The position numbers and the translations under genes are program-made. A stretch of DNA of 64,000 nucleotides from Manduca sexta (lineage: Eukaryota; Arthropoda; Insecta; Lepidoptera; Sphingidae). Of this stretch, positions 44,801 through 54,729 are shown piece after piece. Every line of letters starts with the position of its first letter. Within the stretch, counting starts at the first letter, position 1. The stretch lies in contig NC_051141.1 in the NCBI RefSeq assembly GCF_014839805.1, positions 16,252,777-16,316,776 of the forward strand, read 5' to 3'. Under the pieces are notes generated by a model. That model saw nothing but the letters and a program-made list of their open reading frames with translations. It did not search any database and was not told the DNA's origin.

Positions 44801-47800
44801 AGTCAACTAGTACCCTACAATATCTTCTACGTACCTGATCGTTGAGATTGGGCACCGTGGCCGAATTTTAATAAGGGATTCATTCATTCAATACCAACTA
44901 TATTTGTTTTAAAAACAATAAATTTTATCACGGTGTAATTGATTCGATTCAGCTAATGAAATTCTGCATCGATCATTGTATGTCCAATTTAAAAGGTAAA
45001 TAAAGATGTCGCTGTTACACCCAACATTTTGTCAGCTCTCGAACATGAAAGTGGATTTAGGATCACGAATTTTGGTGACACGGATTATATAGCACTAGGT
45101 ATTGCTCGAGGACTCGAAGTGAAAGCCTTTCTAACTAAAAAAAAACTCCAAATTACCGTAGTGATTCATGGCAACTTTAATAAGACTCCACTGCTATCTA
45201 AGTACTTAAACATCACATAAATTCAAATATTTACCACGGGAGCAAATTCCCGGCCTAAAGTAACATTGTCCAATTTCGCCGAAATCTGTTTAGCAACTGT
45301 TGCGTTCTTTTAAAAAACATAAAAAAATCTTAACATTTTTGCAAATATTCTCATTAAGATTACTTAAAGTATAGTAAAAATCACCTAATTTGACAAACAT
45401 CTGGATCTGACTTCACGACTGTGAGCTCGCAGGACCCGGTTCCGTCGAAAACAGCGGGATACCCCGAGTTAACGAAATACGTGCCATTCTCTGACGTAGT
45501 GGCTCCACATGACTTCATAACTGCAAATAAATTATGAAGAATTTTGTTCAAAACATTGCGCGTGAATAAAACCTGGAACCCGTTCAGATAACAAGCCTTA
45601 GACGCGCTATTAACTGCGTGTACTAGCGCGCGTGATGTGAATGCATTGATCAAGATACATAAAAAATATATGAAGTTGTAAACACGCATTTTGCTAGCTT
45701 TCCTCTGATGCTAGTTTGTGAACGGGGCCTTCGGCTTTGAGTAGCAAACAACAAAGATAATTTAAAAATATAGTTTATAGTAAATAGAGGTATATTTATT
45801 CTATATATATAAAAATGAATCCCTATTTCCCTTGGTCACGCCATCACGCGTGAACGGCTGGACCGATTTCACTATTTTTTTTTGTTGTGTTTGTTATTGT
45901 AAGGAGCAGGTTCTTATGAAAGAAAAGCCGGGTCAGCTAGTATTACGTATATTTTTAAATACAGTATTTAGTTTAACTGCCTCAGAAGCGTAGTTATAAT
46001 TCACGGTCCGAGTACGACTATCGCGCTGAGGTCCTGGGTTCGAATCCCGGGTTGGGCCGAAATAATTGTGACTGGGTTATTCCAACTTAAAAATACCCAG
46101 TCGCAGCTCGGAGTTAGGAAGCTGGCGGTGTGATAACCCCGTGTCTCGGCAAAACACGTTGGTCTTGCTTCTGATCACTCTCCGGTTATGTCGGAGTGCT
46201 ATCTCACCGGACTATTAGAGTGAAGGAATAGAGCGTGCACCTGTGTATTGCGCACACACTTATGCACTAAGTTATAATAGTTATAATATTTCTTGTAGGT
46301 GCGGAAGATTGCTGATCTCCCTTGAGACTGGCCGCCGTGGCCGAAATTCGGTAAGGAAGGAATCATTGCACAAACGTTAATTTACCCTTAGCAAAACACG
46401 TCGCTCACCGCGTAGCAATCCATTCGAAATTTAAAATACTTACAAAAAAAATAACATTATGTTATCCAAAAATAGTTTTATTTTGAATATCGAACATTCG
46501 CTGAAACATAACAAATTATTATGTTATAGTTACTTTGGTTATTAATTTTATAATGTAGATGTTATTTCATCAATTTCATAATGAAAACACCACTAACATT
46601 GTGGATACCGTGTATATCCATCAATAGTACACGTCGTTCTAATTAGTAACAACAGTATAATATTTTATACAATACCAAATAATTTAGTAGATTAAAATTT
46701 TAATAATACCGAAAAAATCTTTTAAAGAAACATCTGAAAATCTTTGCATATTACCGCCCGTAATCCGTTCGCTGTAAATAAACTAATGCCTAAGACCATT
46801 TGCTCGGGTGAGGACCTGAATACAATATAGCTTAGATCCACTTCCTTAAGCCTAGGTCAAGGAAAGATGTAGTTCGTAGACAATAGCTGCTGCCTACAAT
46901 AACATCTGTCAAATTGAGATAAATGTATTATGTAAGAACCTAGCTTTCTCCAGATACAATATCCTACTGATATTATAAATGCGAACGTTTGTGAGGATGG
47001 ACGTATATGTTTGTTCATCTTTTACGAAAAAACGACTGCACGGATTTGGATAAAACTTTACAGTAATATTGGTTGTACACCAGAATAACACATAGGCTAC
47101 AATTTATAATGATTTTGTGTAATTTGGTCATAATATAACAACATATAACAAGTTGAAAAAAAAATATTCCGGAAAACTCCTTCACACGTGTAAAGCCCCG
47201 AGCAAAAACGATTAATATATAAATTGTAGTTTCAACTGTCGTAAATACTTATTGATAAATCGAATTAGGTCGTCGGAAACTGGAATCGAAGTTATAATAC
47301 ATTCAAGAGGTTGAATTACAAGCGTCAGTTGACAGACAATTTCCAGTTAATTGTTCAGACTGGCTTAGGTCCTTCACAGAGCTATGTTACAATTAGCAAC
47401 ATATTCCAATTGGATGGAACTTGGAGCAGTTGCATACGACATGGCTCTTGATTTAACGACAGCTTCATATATATCTGAAGTTGCTCTGTCATTCAGAGAA
47501 ATAGTGTAATTCAATTTAAGGCTGCCTTGTTTAATAGTGGTATTAATTTTATGTATTTATTAGGTTTCCAACAAACTAAATAATAACAATAATTTAAATA
47601 TTATACTTACGGTTATAATGTAAGCCCAAGTTAGGAAAATTTAACGTATATATAACGTTGTATAGGTAATTAAACGCCATTTTTTCATGATTCAGACGGG
47701 TTGACGTCAGGCGGTGGAACTAAGAGAAATTGTTACTTAAATATACGTTAAAGTGTGCTGCGAACCTTAAACGGTCTAAAAGAAGAACAAAAGGAAGAAT

Positions 47801-49072
47801 AGAAGAATACTATAAGCAATTTGTCGTGCATTACATAAGTTGGCAGCGAAATACATAAGACTTTCCACGCACTTCCGTTCGTGTGAAAAAGATTTCCGGG
47901 ATAAAATTACTGCTTAATATATTCCCGGGACAAAGAGTAGCCTATATTCTTCTGGGTCTCATAATATCTCGATACCAAAATTTAATCGGAATCGGTTTAG
48001 AAGTTCAAATGTGAAACCATAATAGACTGACAGTTACTTTAGCATTTATAATAAAGTATGCATGGATGTATGTATAAAATACTAGGTAAGGTTCACGGTT
48101 TTGCCCGTGTAATAAGCCTTTCCCGCTACAAAAGTCTCTAAAACAGAGTACTCTAGCGCCATCTATTTGAAAATTGGTTTAAATATTCCATTCTTCCCAT
48201 GGGAGCAAATGCCATGATAAAAAGCAGCCTACGTAATAATCCAGGCTATAGTGTACCCGTGTGTCCATTTTTTTTCAAATTCATTAAGTTGTTTCTACGT
48301 TTATTTCTAACAAACAACCAAACATTTTCCCAAATATTCGCATTTATAATATTAGTAACATAAGATACGCTAGTTTAATTTTAGTTTTCTAAAGAAAAAA
48401 ATACTCACATATACAGCAAAGCCCGAAGCCGTTAGCGCAGTAGCCGTTGACGGATCCGCCTTTTCCGGAACATTCCCGCGCCGTCAAACAAGTACCGTTG
48501 TCACCGGATGCGCCGGCGCAGTCTCCATTAGGGAAAGTTATCACCGTGAACAGTGAAAGGACTTGGGAATGGTCAAGCACATAAACGAATAAAATATTAT
48601 AATACGTAAGGTTTGAAATATACAATAGGATTTTATGCGGCCATTGTTACCTTGTAGACTACAAATAACAATATGGAAGTGATATACTTCAATAACTATT
48701 AGCTTCATATTAGAGCCGTGTTTCTCGGCCACAAGTTGACGTTTTAATAGCGTTTTATTGGTACGTTACATACTATTATTATATTAATAAGAGTTATCAA
48801 TAATATTCGCAAATGCATTTAAACTTAATTGTAAAATATATATTAAACGCTCCAGCTACGAAAAAAATGTTGTGCAACTTACATCGACTCTCCTTTTGCG
48901 TTGGTGGCCAAAATTTTCTCTCGGGTTTTTTAAATGGTGGACTATTAAGAATTCTCCTACTCCATTTCGGAAAGGAATTATCGCTTGGTACTCCTTGAAA
49001 AACTGATTTATCTGACGTCTCAGCGGCGCATAAACTTACGATAACCAACAGGTAGACGTACAATGACATCAT
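32776..49072 (-). CDS. Secreted CUB-domain protein, insect-specific family, complete in eight exons
   Basis: Eight minus-strand exons (49072-48883, 48561-48409, 45520-45385, 44667-44540, 43676-43551, 41830-41666, 38986-38762, 32897-32776) total 1245 bases: 414 residues plus stop. All seven junctions keep frame with GT-AG ends; six introns are phase 1 and one phase 2, as is common for extracellular modules. In order: signal peptide (MMSLYVYLLVIVSLCAAETS), a basic, proline-rich linker, a six-cysteine module ending FGLCC, then a CUB-type region starting CGATTSENGTYF with the GYPAVFDGTGSC, LDFVRF and GNPVPGICG blocks. A second half opens GCLQYYTG and holds YGICIRMERNFCGIQYS and NNCANDWLLVPC. It ends RGFCLNYVQQPC. 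Uncharacterised insect CUB proteins share this layout; their function is unknown to me. The start is the first ATG before the signal peptide; a second Met follows directly. An additional non-coding 5' exon is possible. Confidence 0.9.
33060..33205 (-). repeat. Lep-type repeat fragment
   Basis: Reversed: CGGAAAAACTCATTCACGCG and GAGGCCGCGAGCAAAAGCAA. Confidence 0.55.
33705..34020 (-). repeat. Repeat E, reversed
   Basis: Reversed full copy (CTAAAATGGCAACCACAACG to AACTCTAGTACGTAGTACAT). The 60-codon frame at 33833-34015 is repeat sequence. Confidence 0.65.
34955..35050 (-). repeat. Repeat E fragment
   Basis: CGTATATTCTATAGACACGA and CTAAAATGGCAACCAAAACG. Confidence 0.55.
35100..35417 (+). pseudogene. 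RTE-type LINE, 3' end of the reverse-transcriptase frame
   Basis: The plus strand encodes, with stops, the typical RTE C-terminal tail: VAKLKWQWAVHIAHTDG, GRRSVDRPPTRWTDDLV, WMRAAQNRS and EEAYVQHWT, followed by a GATGATGATGATGA tail. 5'-truncated and inactive. A 62-88 codon frame on the other strand is its shadow. Confidence 0.75.
35420..35560 (-). repeat. Repeat G fragment
   Basis: Reverse complement of part of 50885-51080: CAGCCCGAGCTGATTACTTT, TTTATCCCTAATTTAACATA, AGTTATATAAGTGATTTTAA. Confidence 0.55.
36018..36520 (+). repeat. Repeat E split by repeat F
   Basis: Left part 36018-36233, right part 36391-36520. Between them is a repeat F copy (36234-36390). The uninterrupted order is seen at 28988 and 41962. 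Confidence 0.7.
36234..36390 (+). repeat. Repeat F, nested in repeat E
   Basis: GAAGGCTGCAAAGTCTTCGA, AACGTCGGGAGAAAACTAAA, TTCGCGTAAACATAAGAAAT. TAAA flanks both sides. Confidence 0.65.
36761..37062 (-). repeat. SINE-A in a CUB-gene intron
   Basis: Tail AATAATATCAGCCCTG to a clipped head ending CCAACTAG. It lies in the intron between CUB exons 7 and 8. Confidence 0.75.
38762..38986 (-). CDS. CUB-protein gene exon 7
   Basis: A symmetric phase 1-1 exon of 225 bases, acceptor CTTTCACAG, donor GTAAGT. It encodes NNRSRAFTLSGN, AGPNNCANDWLLVPCAANVG and DRICGGTFSADL. NNRS is a potential N-glycosylation site. Confidence 0.92.
39461..39690 (+). repeat. SINE-C (tRNA-like head)
   Basis: Contains GAGGTCCTGGGATCGAATCT (box B-like), then CAGTATTAGCCCGGAGTTTG and GATATGGCAATAGGCTCGCC, ending at GCGTGATATGTGTG. 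The body is shared with 41450-41600. Confidence 0.55.
40520..40750 (+). repeat. Repeat R, best copy
   Basis: GGTGGTAGGATATATTATAT, CCGCTCGGATAGCGACCGCC, AACAGGCCGGTATAATTGTG, CTCTCGTCAATCGACATTC. About 230 bases with no coding frame and no tRNA-like head. Confidence 0.65.
41450..41600 (+). repeat. SINE-C 3' fragment with G14 run
   Basis: CAGTAATAGCCAGAGATTGG and GATATGGCAATAGGCTCGCC match SINE-C. A 14-base G run (41515-41528) interrupts it, and it ends in TGTGTG repeats. Confidence 0.55.
41666..41830 (-). CDS. CUB-protein gene exon 6
   Basis: A symmetric phase 1-1 exon of 165 bases, acceptor GCTTATAG, donor GTGCGA. It encodes AEEGCLQYYTGVSGQLRSFN, then LSNQDYGICIRMERNFCGIQ. This is the opening of the second CUB-like unit, with the GIC/FCGI cysteine pair. 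Confidence 0.92.
41962..42300 (+). repeat. Repeat E, full copy
   Basis: ATGTACTATGTACTAGATTT to TATAGAATATACGTCAATGG, 340 bases. It lies 20 bases upstream (CUB sense) of nothing coding; it sits in the intron before CUB exon 6. Confidence 0.65.
42990..43135 (+). repeat. Repeat I
   Basis: CAGAGGCGGAAGGTGAAATT, CTGATATGCATAAATTCAGC, TTTTAATGATAATAACATTT. Shared with 49508-49650. Confidence 0.5.
43158..43234 (+). repeat. Local tandem repeat CGCTTCGGTTGCT
   Basis: The block CTCTCTCGCTTCGGTTGCTT occurs twice, about 50 bases apart, with a third GCTTCGGTTGCT between. An ATG frame crosses it but is repeat-driven. Confidence 0.6.
43290..43422 (+). repeat. Repeat F
   Basis: CCATGAAGGCTGCAAAGTCT, CGAAACGTTGGGAGAAAAAT, TTCGCGTAAACATAAGAAAT. 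It ends 129 bases from CUB exon 5. Confidence 0.6.
43551..43676 (-). CDS. CUB-protein gene exon 5
   Basis: A symmetric phase 1-1 exon of 126 bases, acceptor ATGTTACAG, donor GTTGGT. It encodes MYIDAGVGTTNPVKLTFVTS, then FERLWKVKVTQIPC. The WKVKVTQIPC block closes the first CUB unit. Confidence 0.9.
44115..44405 (+). repeat. Repeat D, copy 2
   Basis: Same order of blocks as 26509-26778. It lies between CUB exons 4 and 5. The end carries a short duplication (CATCAGGTCATCCATCAGGC). Confidence 0.65.
44540..44667 (-). CDS. CUB-protein gene exon 4
   Basis: 128 bases, acceptor GTCATTCCAG, donor GTAAGA. It completes Arg across the junction and encodes LDFVRFAIAGPD, HVCNQDQFIVSGGNPVPGIC and GVNQGGH. 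On the plus strand the same bases form a 62-codon open frame, which is a shadow. Confidence 0.9.
44828..44882 (+). repeat. SINE-B tail fragment
   Basis: CTGATCGTTGAGATTGGGCA to CGTGGCCGAATTT matches the last 60 bases of SINE-B. Confidence 0.5.
45385..45520 (-). CDS. CUB-protein gene exon 3, CUB start
   Basis: 136 bases, acceptor TTATTTGCAG, ending in phase 2 before donor GTGATT. It encodes KSCGATTSENGTYFVNSGYP, then DGTGSCELTV and DPDVCQI. This is the first strand block of the CUB fold, with a likely N-glycosylation site (NGT). Confidence 0.9.
45800..45940 (+). mobile_element. Short Helitron-like repeat
   Basis: Starts TCTATATATATAAAAATGAA and ends GGTCAGCTAG before a T. It shares its first 100 bases with the element at 13675. 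It is 141 bases, with no clear 3' hairpin. Confidence 0.65.
45977..46364 (+). repeat. SINE-B, full length
   Basis: Head CTGCCTCAGAAGCGTAGTTA, box B GGGTTCGAATCCCGG, same body and end as 32029-32410. It lies in the intron between CUB exons 2 and 3. Confidence 0.7.
46955..47215 (-). repeat. Lep-type repeat, near full copy
   Basis: Reversed: GATATTATAAATGCGAACGT to CGAGCAAAAACGATTAAT. It lies in the CUB intron 2. Confidence 0.65.
47868..48362 (+). repeat. Two Lep-type repeat fragments in tandem
   Basis: 47868-48060 (TTTCCGGGATAAAAT to AGCATTTATAATAAAG) and 48085-48362 (TTGCCCGTGTAATAAGCC to CGCATTTATAATATTAGTA). The second ends 47 bases before CUB exon 2. Confidence 0.55.
48409..48561 (-). CDS. 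CUB-protein gene exon 2, six-cysteine module
   Basis: A symmetric phase 1-1 exon of 153 bases, acceptor TTCCCAAG and donor GTGAGT. It encodes LFTVITFPNGDC, then GTCLTARECSGKGG and GYCANGFGLCC. Six cysteines in a small glycine-rich module recall the short disulfide modules that precede CUB domains in related insect proteins. Confidence 0.88.
48883..49072 (-). CDS. CUB-protein gene exon 1, signal peptide
   Basis: It holds 63 codons plus one base, ending ESR before donor GTAAGT. The Met-Met start leads into a hydrophobic stretch (YVYLLVIVSLCA) and a likely cleavage near CAAETS. The mature N-terminus is basic and proline-rich (NSPPFKKPERKFWPP), with a possible dibasic site at WSRR. Confidence 0.88.
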
Positions 49073-49507
49073 CTTGGATTATTCAATCTTTATACTTTTT
49101 CTATTGACCAGTTTTTATTAATATAATAAAATTATAACCGCAAAATGTATTGTTGTTTGATTATTTTATATTTTTTTGTACGTAATTAGTATTGAAAGGT
49201 TTCTTTCCTGTAGTGTGGTGCCATGTATCCTACGTATTTATAATAGAAAGTGCTCGTCACCTTTATATATAATATGGTCGGAAACATGACAATCCGCTAA
49301 GTTTCTCCCATTACACCTCACAATGGACAATTTATATAATTTCACTCTTTTTATGTTAACAACACGGAACGTGTTTAAATAACTGTTCATAATATGATGG
49401 TCGCGAATGGCCTGTTTTGGTTTAGACACCTTATAGGATTGCCATCTCTCCTCTGCCCAACATTAGGCCATTAAAGACTAATACAACGAAATAGTTAATT
49501 TTTCTTC

Positions 49508-49650
49508 AGTGGCGAAGAGTAAAATTTGCTCAAACGAAACCGCACACAACAAATAGTTACTAATATGCATAAATTCATTCTAATGATAATTCGACTCTAC
49601 ATAAAGCGAAGCTGGCAGGAAGCGGCTTATATCCCTTCGCCTCTCTAATG
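49508..49650 (+). repeat. Repeat I
   Basis: CAGTGGCGAAGAGTAAAATT, CTAATATGCATAAATTCATT, TCTACATAAAGCGAAGCTGG. Confidence 0.5.
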
Positions 49651-50730
49651 CATAGACTTACACATGTATACAGGCTTTGGCAGATTTAAAGATGTCGGCT
49701 TCTCGTGTTTACTCTTTCATATAGGACATTGCCTTATCTAGGTTACGGACAACTATTACAACGGTCGTACATGTTATTTCAATTTTATATATACAATACT
49801 GGACATAATCCAGAGCGTGAATTAGAATCATTTATAGAAACATTGTTCTAACTGAGAATTCCAGCTTACCATAAACGGCTAAGTTAGCTGGTGCTAGACA
49901 ATGCAGTAATTCATAATTAGAGAAAATTTATAGCGGCTTACTGTGTCGAGATTAAATATACATGTTTATTCTCAGTGCTAGCACCGTGTGAGAATAAACT
50001 ACTATATATATTCATCAAATGTATATTAGATTATCCCGTGACTTACTATTTATTTCTATAACTAAATTAGAAGTTAGTGTGTCCATAGCTCTATGCTGGA
50101 CAGATTTGATCAAAACTGCAACACAATCCATAACAAAGTAAACACGTAGCTACGTGTTGTTAGCTAACTAACTGACAAAAATGCAGTACCTTTTTTATTA
50201 TTATCACAAATAATATTGGAAAATCCGGAAACAGCTAGCCATCGACACCGTCTACACGTTTCAAGACGGACACGACCTTCAGTGATGAAGAATACGATCA
50301 AGAAGAAGTATTATTGATATCTAAATTCTGCAAGCCTTGAACTTAGCTTAGCTTGTATCTCAAGACTCTAACAATTATTTAAATATTACCGTTGTTTTCT
50401 AGGTTGACATGTTATAGTTATGTGTATGTGTTTGGGTGTATGTGTGCATATGTATAATTATATTTTATTCACATAGTTTTCGGTTTCATGGTAAGACATG
50501 AAGAAAGAAGTATTTAGTGTTGAACAATTTTGCGACTTTATTTTATGTGCGTTGATGGGAAAAGGGACGGCTGGGGGGGTGGAAGTAATATTACACCTGG
50601 GACCATTGCCGAGAGATTGACGACGCCGACAGTTTCCGTATAACCATCGCGACAACCACGGCCACTGTGTCAAGACTGCCTAAGGATGACCATAGCATCA
50701 AAGATGACTATTGTAAATGAATTTTATATT

Positions 50731-50880
50731 TAACTAGCTGATCTGAGACGTTTTTCTGTCTTAACTATGTATGCGCGCGCGCATTCTGTCGATCGCTGAC
50801 AGTTATTTCAAACAATTCACAGTTATATAAAATAAATATTTTCGTTAAATTTTCTAATTTTCCACGCATTTCTTTCTTTC
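50731..50880 (-). mobile_element. Helitron fragment, 3' part
   Basis: The reverse complement matches the 3' segment of the 13675-14256 element, from a TTAA junction through the CTGTCGATCGCTGACAG block to the terminal CTAG-like end. It lacks the nested MITE and so acts as its empty site. It is truncated near 50880 by another repeat. Confidence 0.7.
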
Positions 50881-50884
50881 ATAA

Positions 50885-51190
50885 AATAAAATAAAATACT
50901 TTATTTATCACGTAGGCGAACAAAGTTGCACTTATGATACGTCAAAACAAAGAATAAGAATAATTATTATTTCTAAACAACTATTAAAATCACTTATATA
51001 ACTATGGAGATTTTAAATTAGGGATAAAGTTTATACAAAAGACTAGGTACAAACCGAAGTAACCAGCTCGGGCTGGCAAGTAGGGGGGAAATAGAAGGGT
51101 AACGCGTCGCGATCCTCACCGGCGAGGACATGAGCCCTAACCTAGCTAACCTACCAGCCTTTCACTAGATACCTAAGTGATGACTACCCG
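50885..51190 (+). repeat. Repeat G
   Basis: CACTTATATAACTATGGAGA, AAATTAGGGATAAAGTTTAT, GTAACCAGCTCGGGCTGGCA, and a GC-rich end CACCGGCGAGGACATGAGCC. Confidence 0.55.
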
Positions 51191-51199
51191 AAGAAGAAA

Positions 51200-51675
51200 G
51201 GCAGAAAGAAACTCCGGGCTTTCTTTTTTGTCATCAATTGTTCAGTACTTCTTTTGTATTTTTTTCCAAGTGTTTCTTGTACATAGTCACAATAGTTATA
51301 TAAGCTAATGCACGCACATCACCGTTAACATGGGATAAGATGAAATCCAATCGACTCAACCTGGGGCGGCATAAAATAAAATTATCGATAGCAAATAAAA
51401 GAGAACATAGATTCATACTTAAATAACGGCGTACAGCGTGCATTCGCCTACATTTACAATCATAGTTTTCAATCATGAGAAAAGAAAAAAAAATAGTGAT
51501 ATTGAACAGGCAAACACAACATGATCGGGTGGTCGTCTTTCAAAAATTACATTTCATTAAGATATGATATGATTATGTCAAATTAGAACTATAGAAATGT
51601 CATTATTATAAAAAAAAAAGCATGTGAGACATGTAACAAAGACATTTTAGGCAGTTAATTAATTACTAATGTGTG
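51200..51675 (-). repeat. 3' UTR-like tail of the LINE and adjoining repeat
   Basis: Downstream of the RT stop on the minus strand is AT-rich sequence with T-runs and no coding match. An 80-codon frame (51476-51234) has the look of LINE 3' sequence rather than a gene. It leads into a repeat shared with 35420-35560. Confidence 0.4.
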
Positions 51676-52660
51676 CTAACATGGTGGGTCATTGTGTGCA
51701 GGACAAACTTTCCAAACCGTCTTATCATTAAGGTAATCAGATACAGTATAGTATCCTTTACACATTAATTCACGCTTAACATAACACTTGAATTTTTGTT
51801 CGGTCAAATTGGTAATTTCGAAGGGAAGTTTATTATAGAACTTAATGCTATTAACTAAGAAAGATTTATTGGTTTTACAGAGCCTATGATTAGGGACAAC
51901 CAATTTATTTTTATTTCTGGTATTTAGACTATGCAAGTCACTGTTTTTAATAAAAGTACTAAGGTTTTTACGTACGTACATTATATTCTGAAAAATATAT
52001 TCGGCCGGCAAAGTCAGTATATTCACCTCCTTAAACATTTGCCTAAGGGAATCATGAGAGCGAAGGTTGTAAATAGCTCTAATCGCTCGTTTCTGCAAGA
52101 TAAAAATGGTCTGCAGATCTGCAGCAGAGCCCCACAGAAGAATACAATAGGACATAATGCTGTGGAAGTATGCAAAATACACTAGCCTTGCCGTAGCCAC
52201 GTCAGTTAATTGTCTAATCTTTCTAATAGCAAACACGGCAGAGCTCAGTTTACTAGAATTTTTTTGAATATGGGGGCCCCATTGCAATTTACTATCGATT
52301 GAAACCCCGAGGAAGACCGTTGAGGGAACTAATTCTAATTTATCCCCATCTAAATCAATATTTAGTTCCTTTTTTTTTATTCAGTAACGAAAATCTGACA
52401 CATTTCGTTTTTGCGGCATTTAAAAGTAAATTATTAGAAGAGAACCAGTCAGAAATCAAACTAAGTACTTTATGTGGCTCACCGAGATTTTCATCCCTTC
52501 TATTTAACTTAAAAATAATCGAAGTGTCGTCAGCGAACAATACTACATCTGCCATATTATCAACCATGTAAGGCAGGTCATTTATGTAAACTAAGAATAG
52601 GAATGGACCCAATATGGAACCCTGGGGAACCCCAATTCTAACTGCGGACCCGGCAGAAGA
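51676..52660 (-). pseudogene. 5'-truncated, frameshifted non-LTR retrotransposon reverse transcriptase (jockey/CR1-like)
   Basis: The element starts abruptly at RT motif GVPQGSILGPFLFLVYINDL, followed by the catalytic FADDTS and a thumb (WFSSNNLLLNAAKTKC). At an A9 run (about 52373) the frame shifts, and the other frame continues ELNIDLDGDKLELVPSTVFL to LQWGPHIQ, the LWG and LQKRAIRAIYNLR blocks typical of jockey/CR1-group C-termini, ending at a TAG. Endonuclease and early RT motifs are missing. The upstream residues of the open frame (52661-52765) come from a Helitron-like repeat, not from the element. A dead copy. Confidence 0.85.
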
Positions 52661-52795
52661 ACCTTCTCCTGACAATAACAAACACAACAACCTGACAATA
52701 ACAAATTTGTGAAATCGGTCCAGCCTTTCAGCGTGATGGCGTGTCCAAGGAAAATAGAGATTCATTTATACACATATATATATATATAGAGATAA
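52661..52795 (-). mobile_element. Helitron-like repeat abutting the LINE
   Basis: On the minus strand it starts near TATATATATATGTGTATAAA, continues through the CTTGGACACGCCATCACGC block and ends GCCGGGTCCGCAGTTAG next to the RT fragment. It holds an internal duplication of TTGTTATTGTCAGG. Confidence 0.6.
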
Positions 52796-53029
52796 ATTAC
52801 CGCGAGAATTATAAGCTTGATTATTTCAAACAGAAATATGAAGCAGTTAATCCAGCGACAAATTACAGATAATATGGAGGCATATTTGCCGTGCACTCTT
52901 AATTAAATATCCCCCTGAGATCCGTTCTACTTTCCCAGATAAAATAGTCGTGTGACGATAAAGTTGCAAGTGAGTTTAAATTTAGTGAGGGAGTAAAGGT
53001 CTTTGAAATTGAACTAGTCTTTTTCTTAC

Positions 53030-53250
53030 GTGTGCATGGCAATGTGACCCACTGTACTTGATGGTAAATAGAGTGAGGTCTAATAGAATGTCGAGTGACG
53101 AGAGGTGATTATCCCTCGACAGTCGGCATAATTGTGTCGGCCTTTTTGAACCGGATATACACAGGCTGATCCCGAAAAGCGACTTACGTGGGCCACTATA
53201 ACGGGCTTCGACACCTTTTGTACGGTGGTTATATCCTACCACCAGAAAAA
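53030..53250 (-). repeat. Repeat R, reversed copy
   Basis: GATTATCCCTCGACAGTCGG, CATAATTGTGTCGGCC and GGTTATATCCTACCACC. It explains the open frame at 52982-53242. Confidence 0.6.
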
Positions 53251-53922
53251 CTTAATCGCCATTTATCTGAAGTAATATTTAGGAAAAGTAATTGGACCGA
53301 GTTATGCCAAAATGTTACATACTTACTACTTTTAAACAACGTTTGTGTTTTGTTATATTTTACAGCAAAATGATTGTACTTATAAAAGTTCGTGGATTGG
53401 TGCACACGTACTTTTTGGGATAAAAATAGATCTTGAAGTGTTTTGTTGAACATTGAAGTATCACATTTAGATTAATTGTGTGTTACTATTTTTCGGATAA
53501 TTTGTGGATTAGTACATTTTAGCATAACTGGGTTCAATTGTTTATATCGAACAATTTAAGAGCCAATATCATTGACAAGATAAGTGGTAAGCCTTGCGAC
53601 TTAGCCCGTAATTTATGAGACCTGATGATGACTATTTTACTACAGAACAAATATATAGAATGACTAAAGTAGTCCAACAGTAACAATAACGGTATAGTGT
53701 AATAAATAATGATGCTCTCACTTCGTATCCGCCGATTAAATATTTGTTAACAATATGTTGACATTTTATAGTACAATATACCGCTATCGCTAATAGTTTG
53801 TAAGGCCCTCTCTCGAGCAAACGGCCATGAGAATTCGTTCCATACATTTACGGTGCACGGGCTACGGGTGGGAATATGCAAAAAAATACGAATAACTTGT
53901 TAAATCTTTAAAATTAAATTAT

Positions 53923-54005
53923 TTTTCGAATTTTATCACGATTTTAATATTTAGTTTTCTCCCGCTGTTTCGAAGACTGCAGCCTTCGTGGTCAGGGGAT
54001 CTTTT
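53923..54005 (-). repeat. Repeat F, reversed fragment
   Basis: TTTTCTCCCGCTGTTTCGAA and CTGCAGCCTTCGTGGTCAGG. Confidence 0.55.
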
Positions 54006-54245
54006 TGAAAGTTTTGAACTACGCAAATATTTCTTGATATTGTGGGTTGCAAATTAAAATGATGTGTACTTTGGGAAGAGATGCACGGAATCAACAATTT
54101 TGTGGTATTTCACTGTGAAATTAATGAAACAATATCGATACTACAAAAAAATAACCAAAATGAAGATTTTATTGTAATTTTTTTTTTCTATGTGATAAAC
54201 GATAGATAGGTTAGCGCGTCGTTTAGCTGGGGGTAGGGCTTCAAA

Positions 54246-54318
54246 GCAGCGATAGTTTAGTTAGGAATGGAACTGCGGAGATAAGGGAACGCAGGTTCAA
54301 ATCCCAAGACACACTGTC
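54246..54318 (+). repeat. SINE-A head fragment
   Basis: GCAGCGATAGTTTAGTTAGG with box B GGTTCAAATCCC, then unrelated sequence. tRNA-like but not a tRNA gene. Confidence 0.55.
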
Positions 54319-54729
54319 TTCCCGAAGAAACCCGTGAACTAATTGGTAATTTTTCGCACCCACACTATATAGTTTATGTGCATCATGCCATTAATACTTA
54401 AGTTTTAATTTTTACAAATGTTTTTTTATAGCGAAATCCAGTTGTTATGCTCTTCGCCACATTCCAACGTCTTTTAGCCTTATGCAAGCTAAAATAGTTC
54501 ATAGAATTTCGATCCAACGATACTAATAATACACAAAATTATTTTTAAAATTCCTGTTAACTAAATAAATTGCTTTAATTACGAAGGTGTCGCCTTGTTA
54601 AAACACAAACAACATTACGCATTTATCTCCATTGAGGTGTGCAGAGGCTCAACCAGGACACCCACTTTTCGCCAAGTGTGTTTCGCCCTATTTTGTGATA
54701 GGGGCCGAGCCTATAGCCATCATCATTAC

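Larger units (their letters stand above)
49073..51199. other. CUB-gene upstream region
   Basis: AT-rich. It holds repeat I (49508), the Helitron fragment (50731) and repeat G. TATAAAG lies only about 15 bases before the CUB ATG, too close for a core promoter, so the true promoter may be further upstream behind a non-coding exon. Not resolved. Confidence 0.4.

Noticed and set aside
51931..52571. Plus-strand frames of 84 and 90 codons
   Set aside because: Antisense to the LINE reverse transcriptase.
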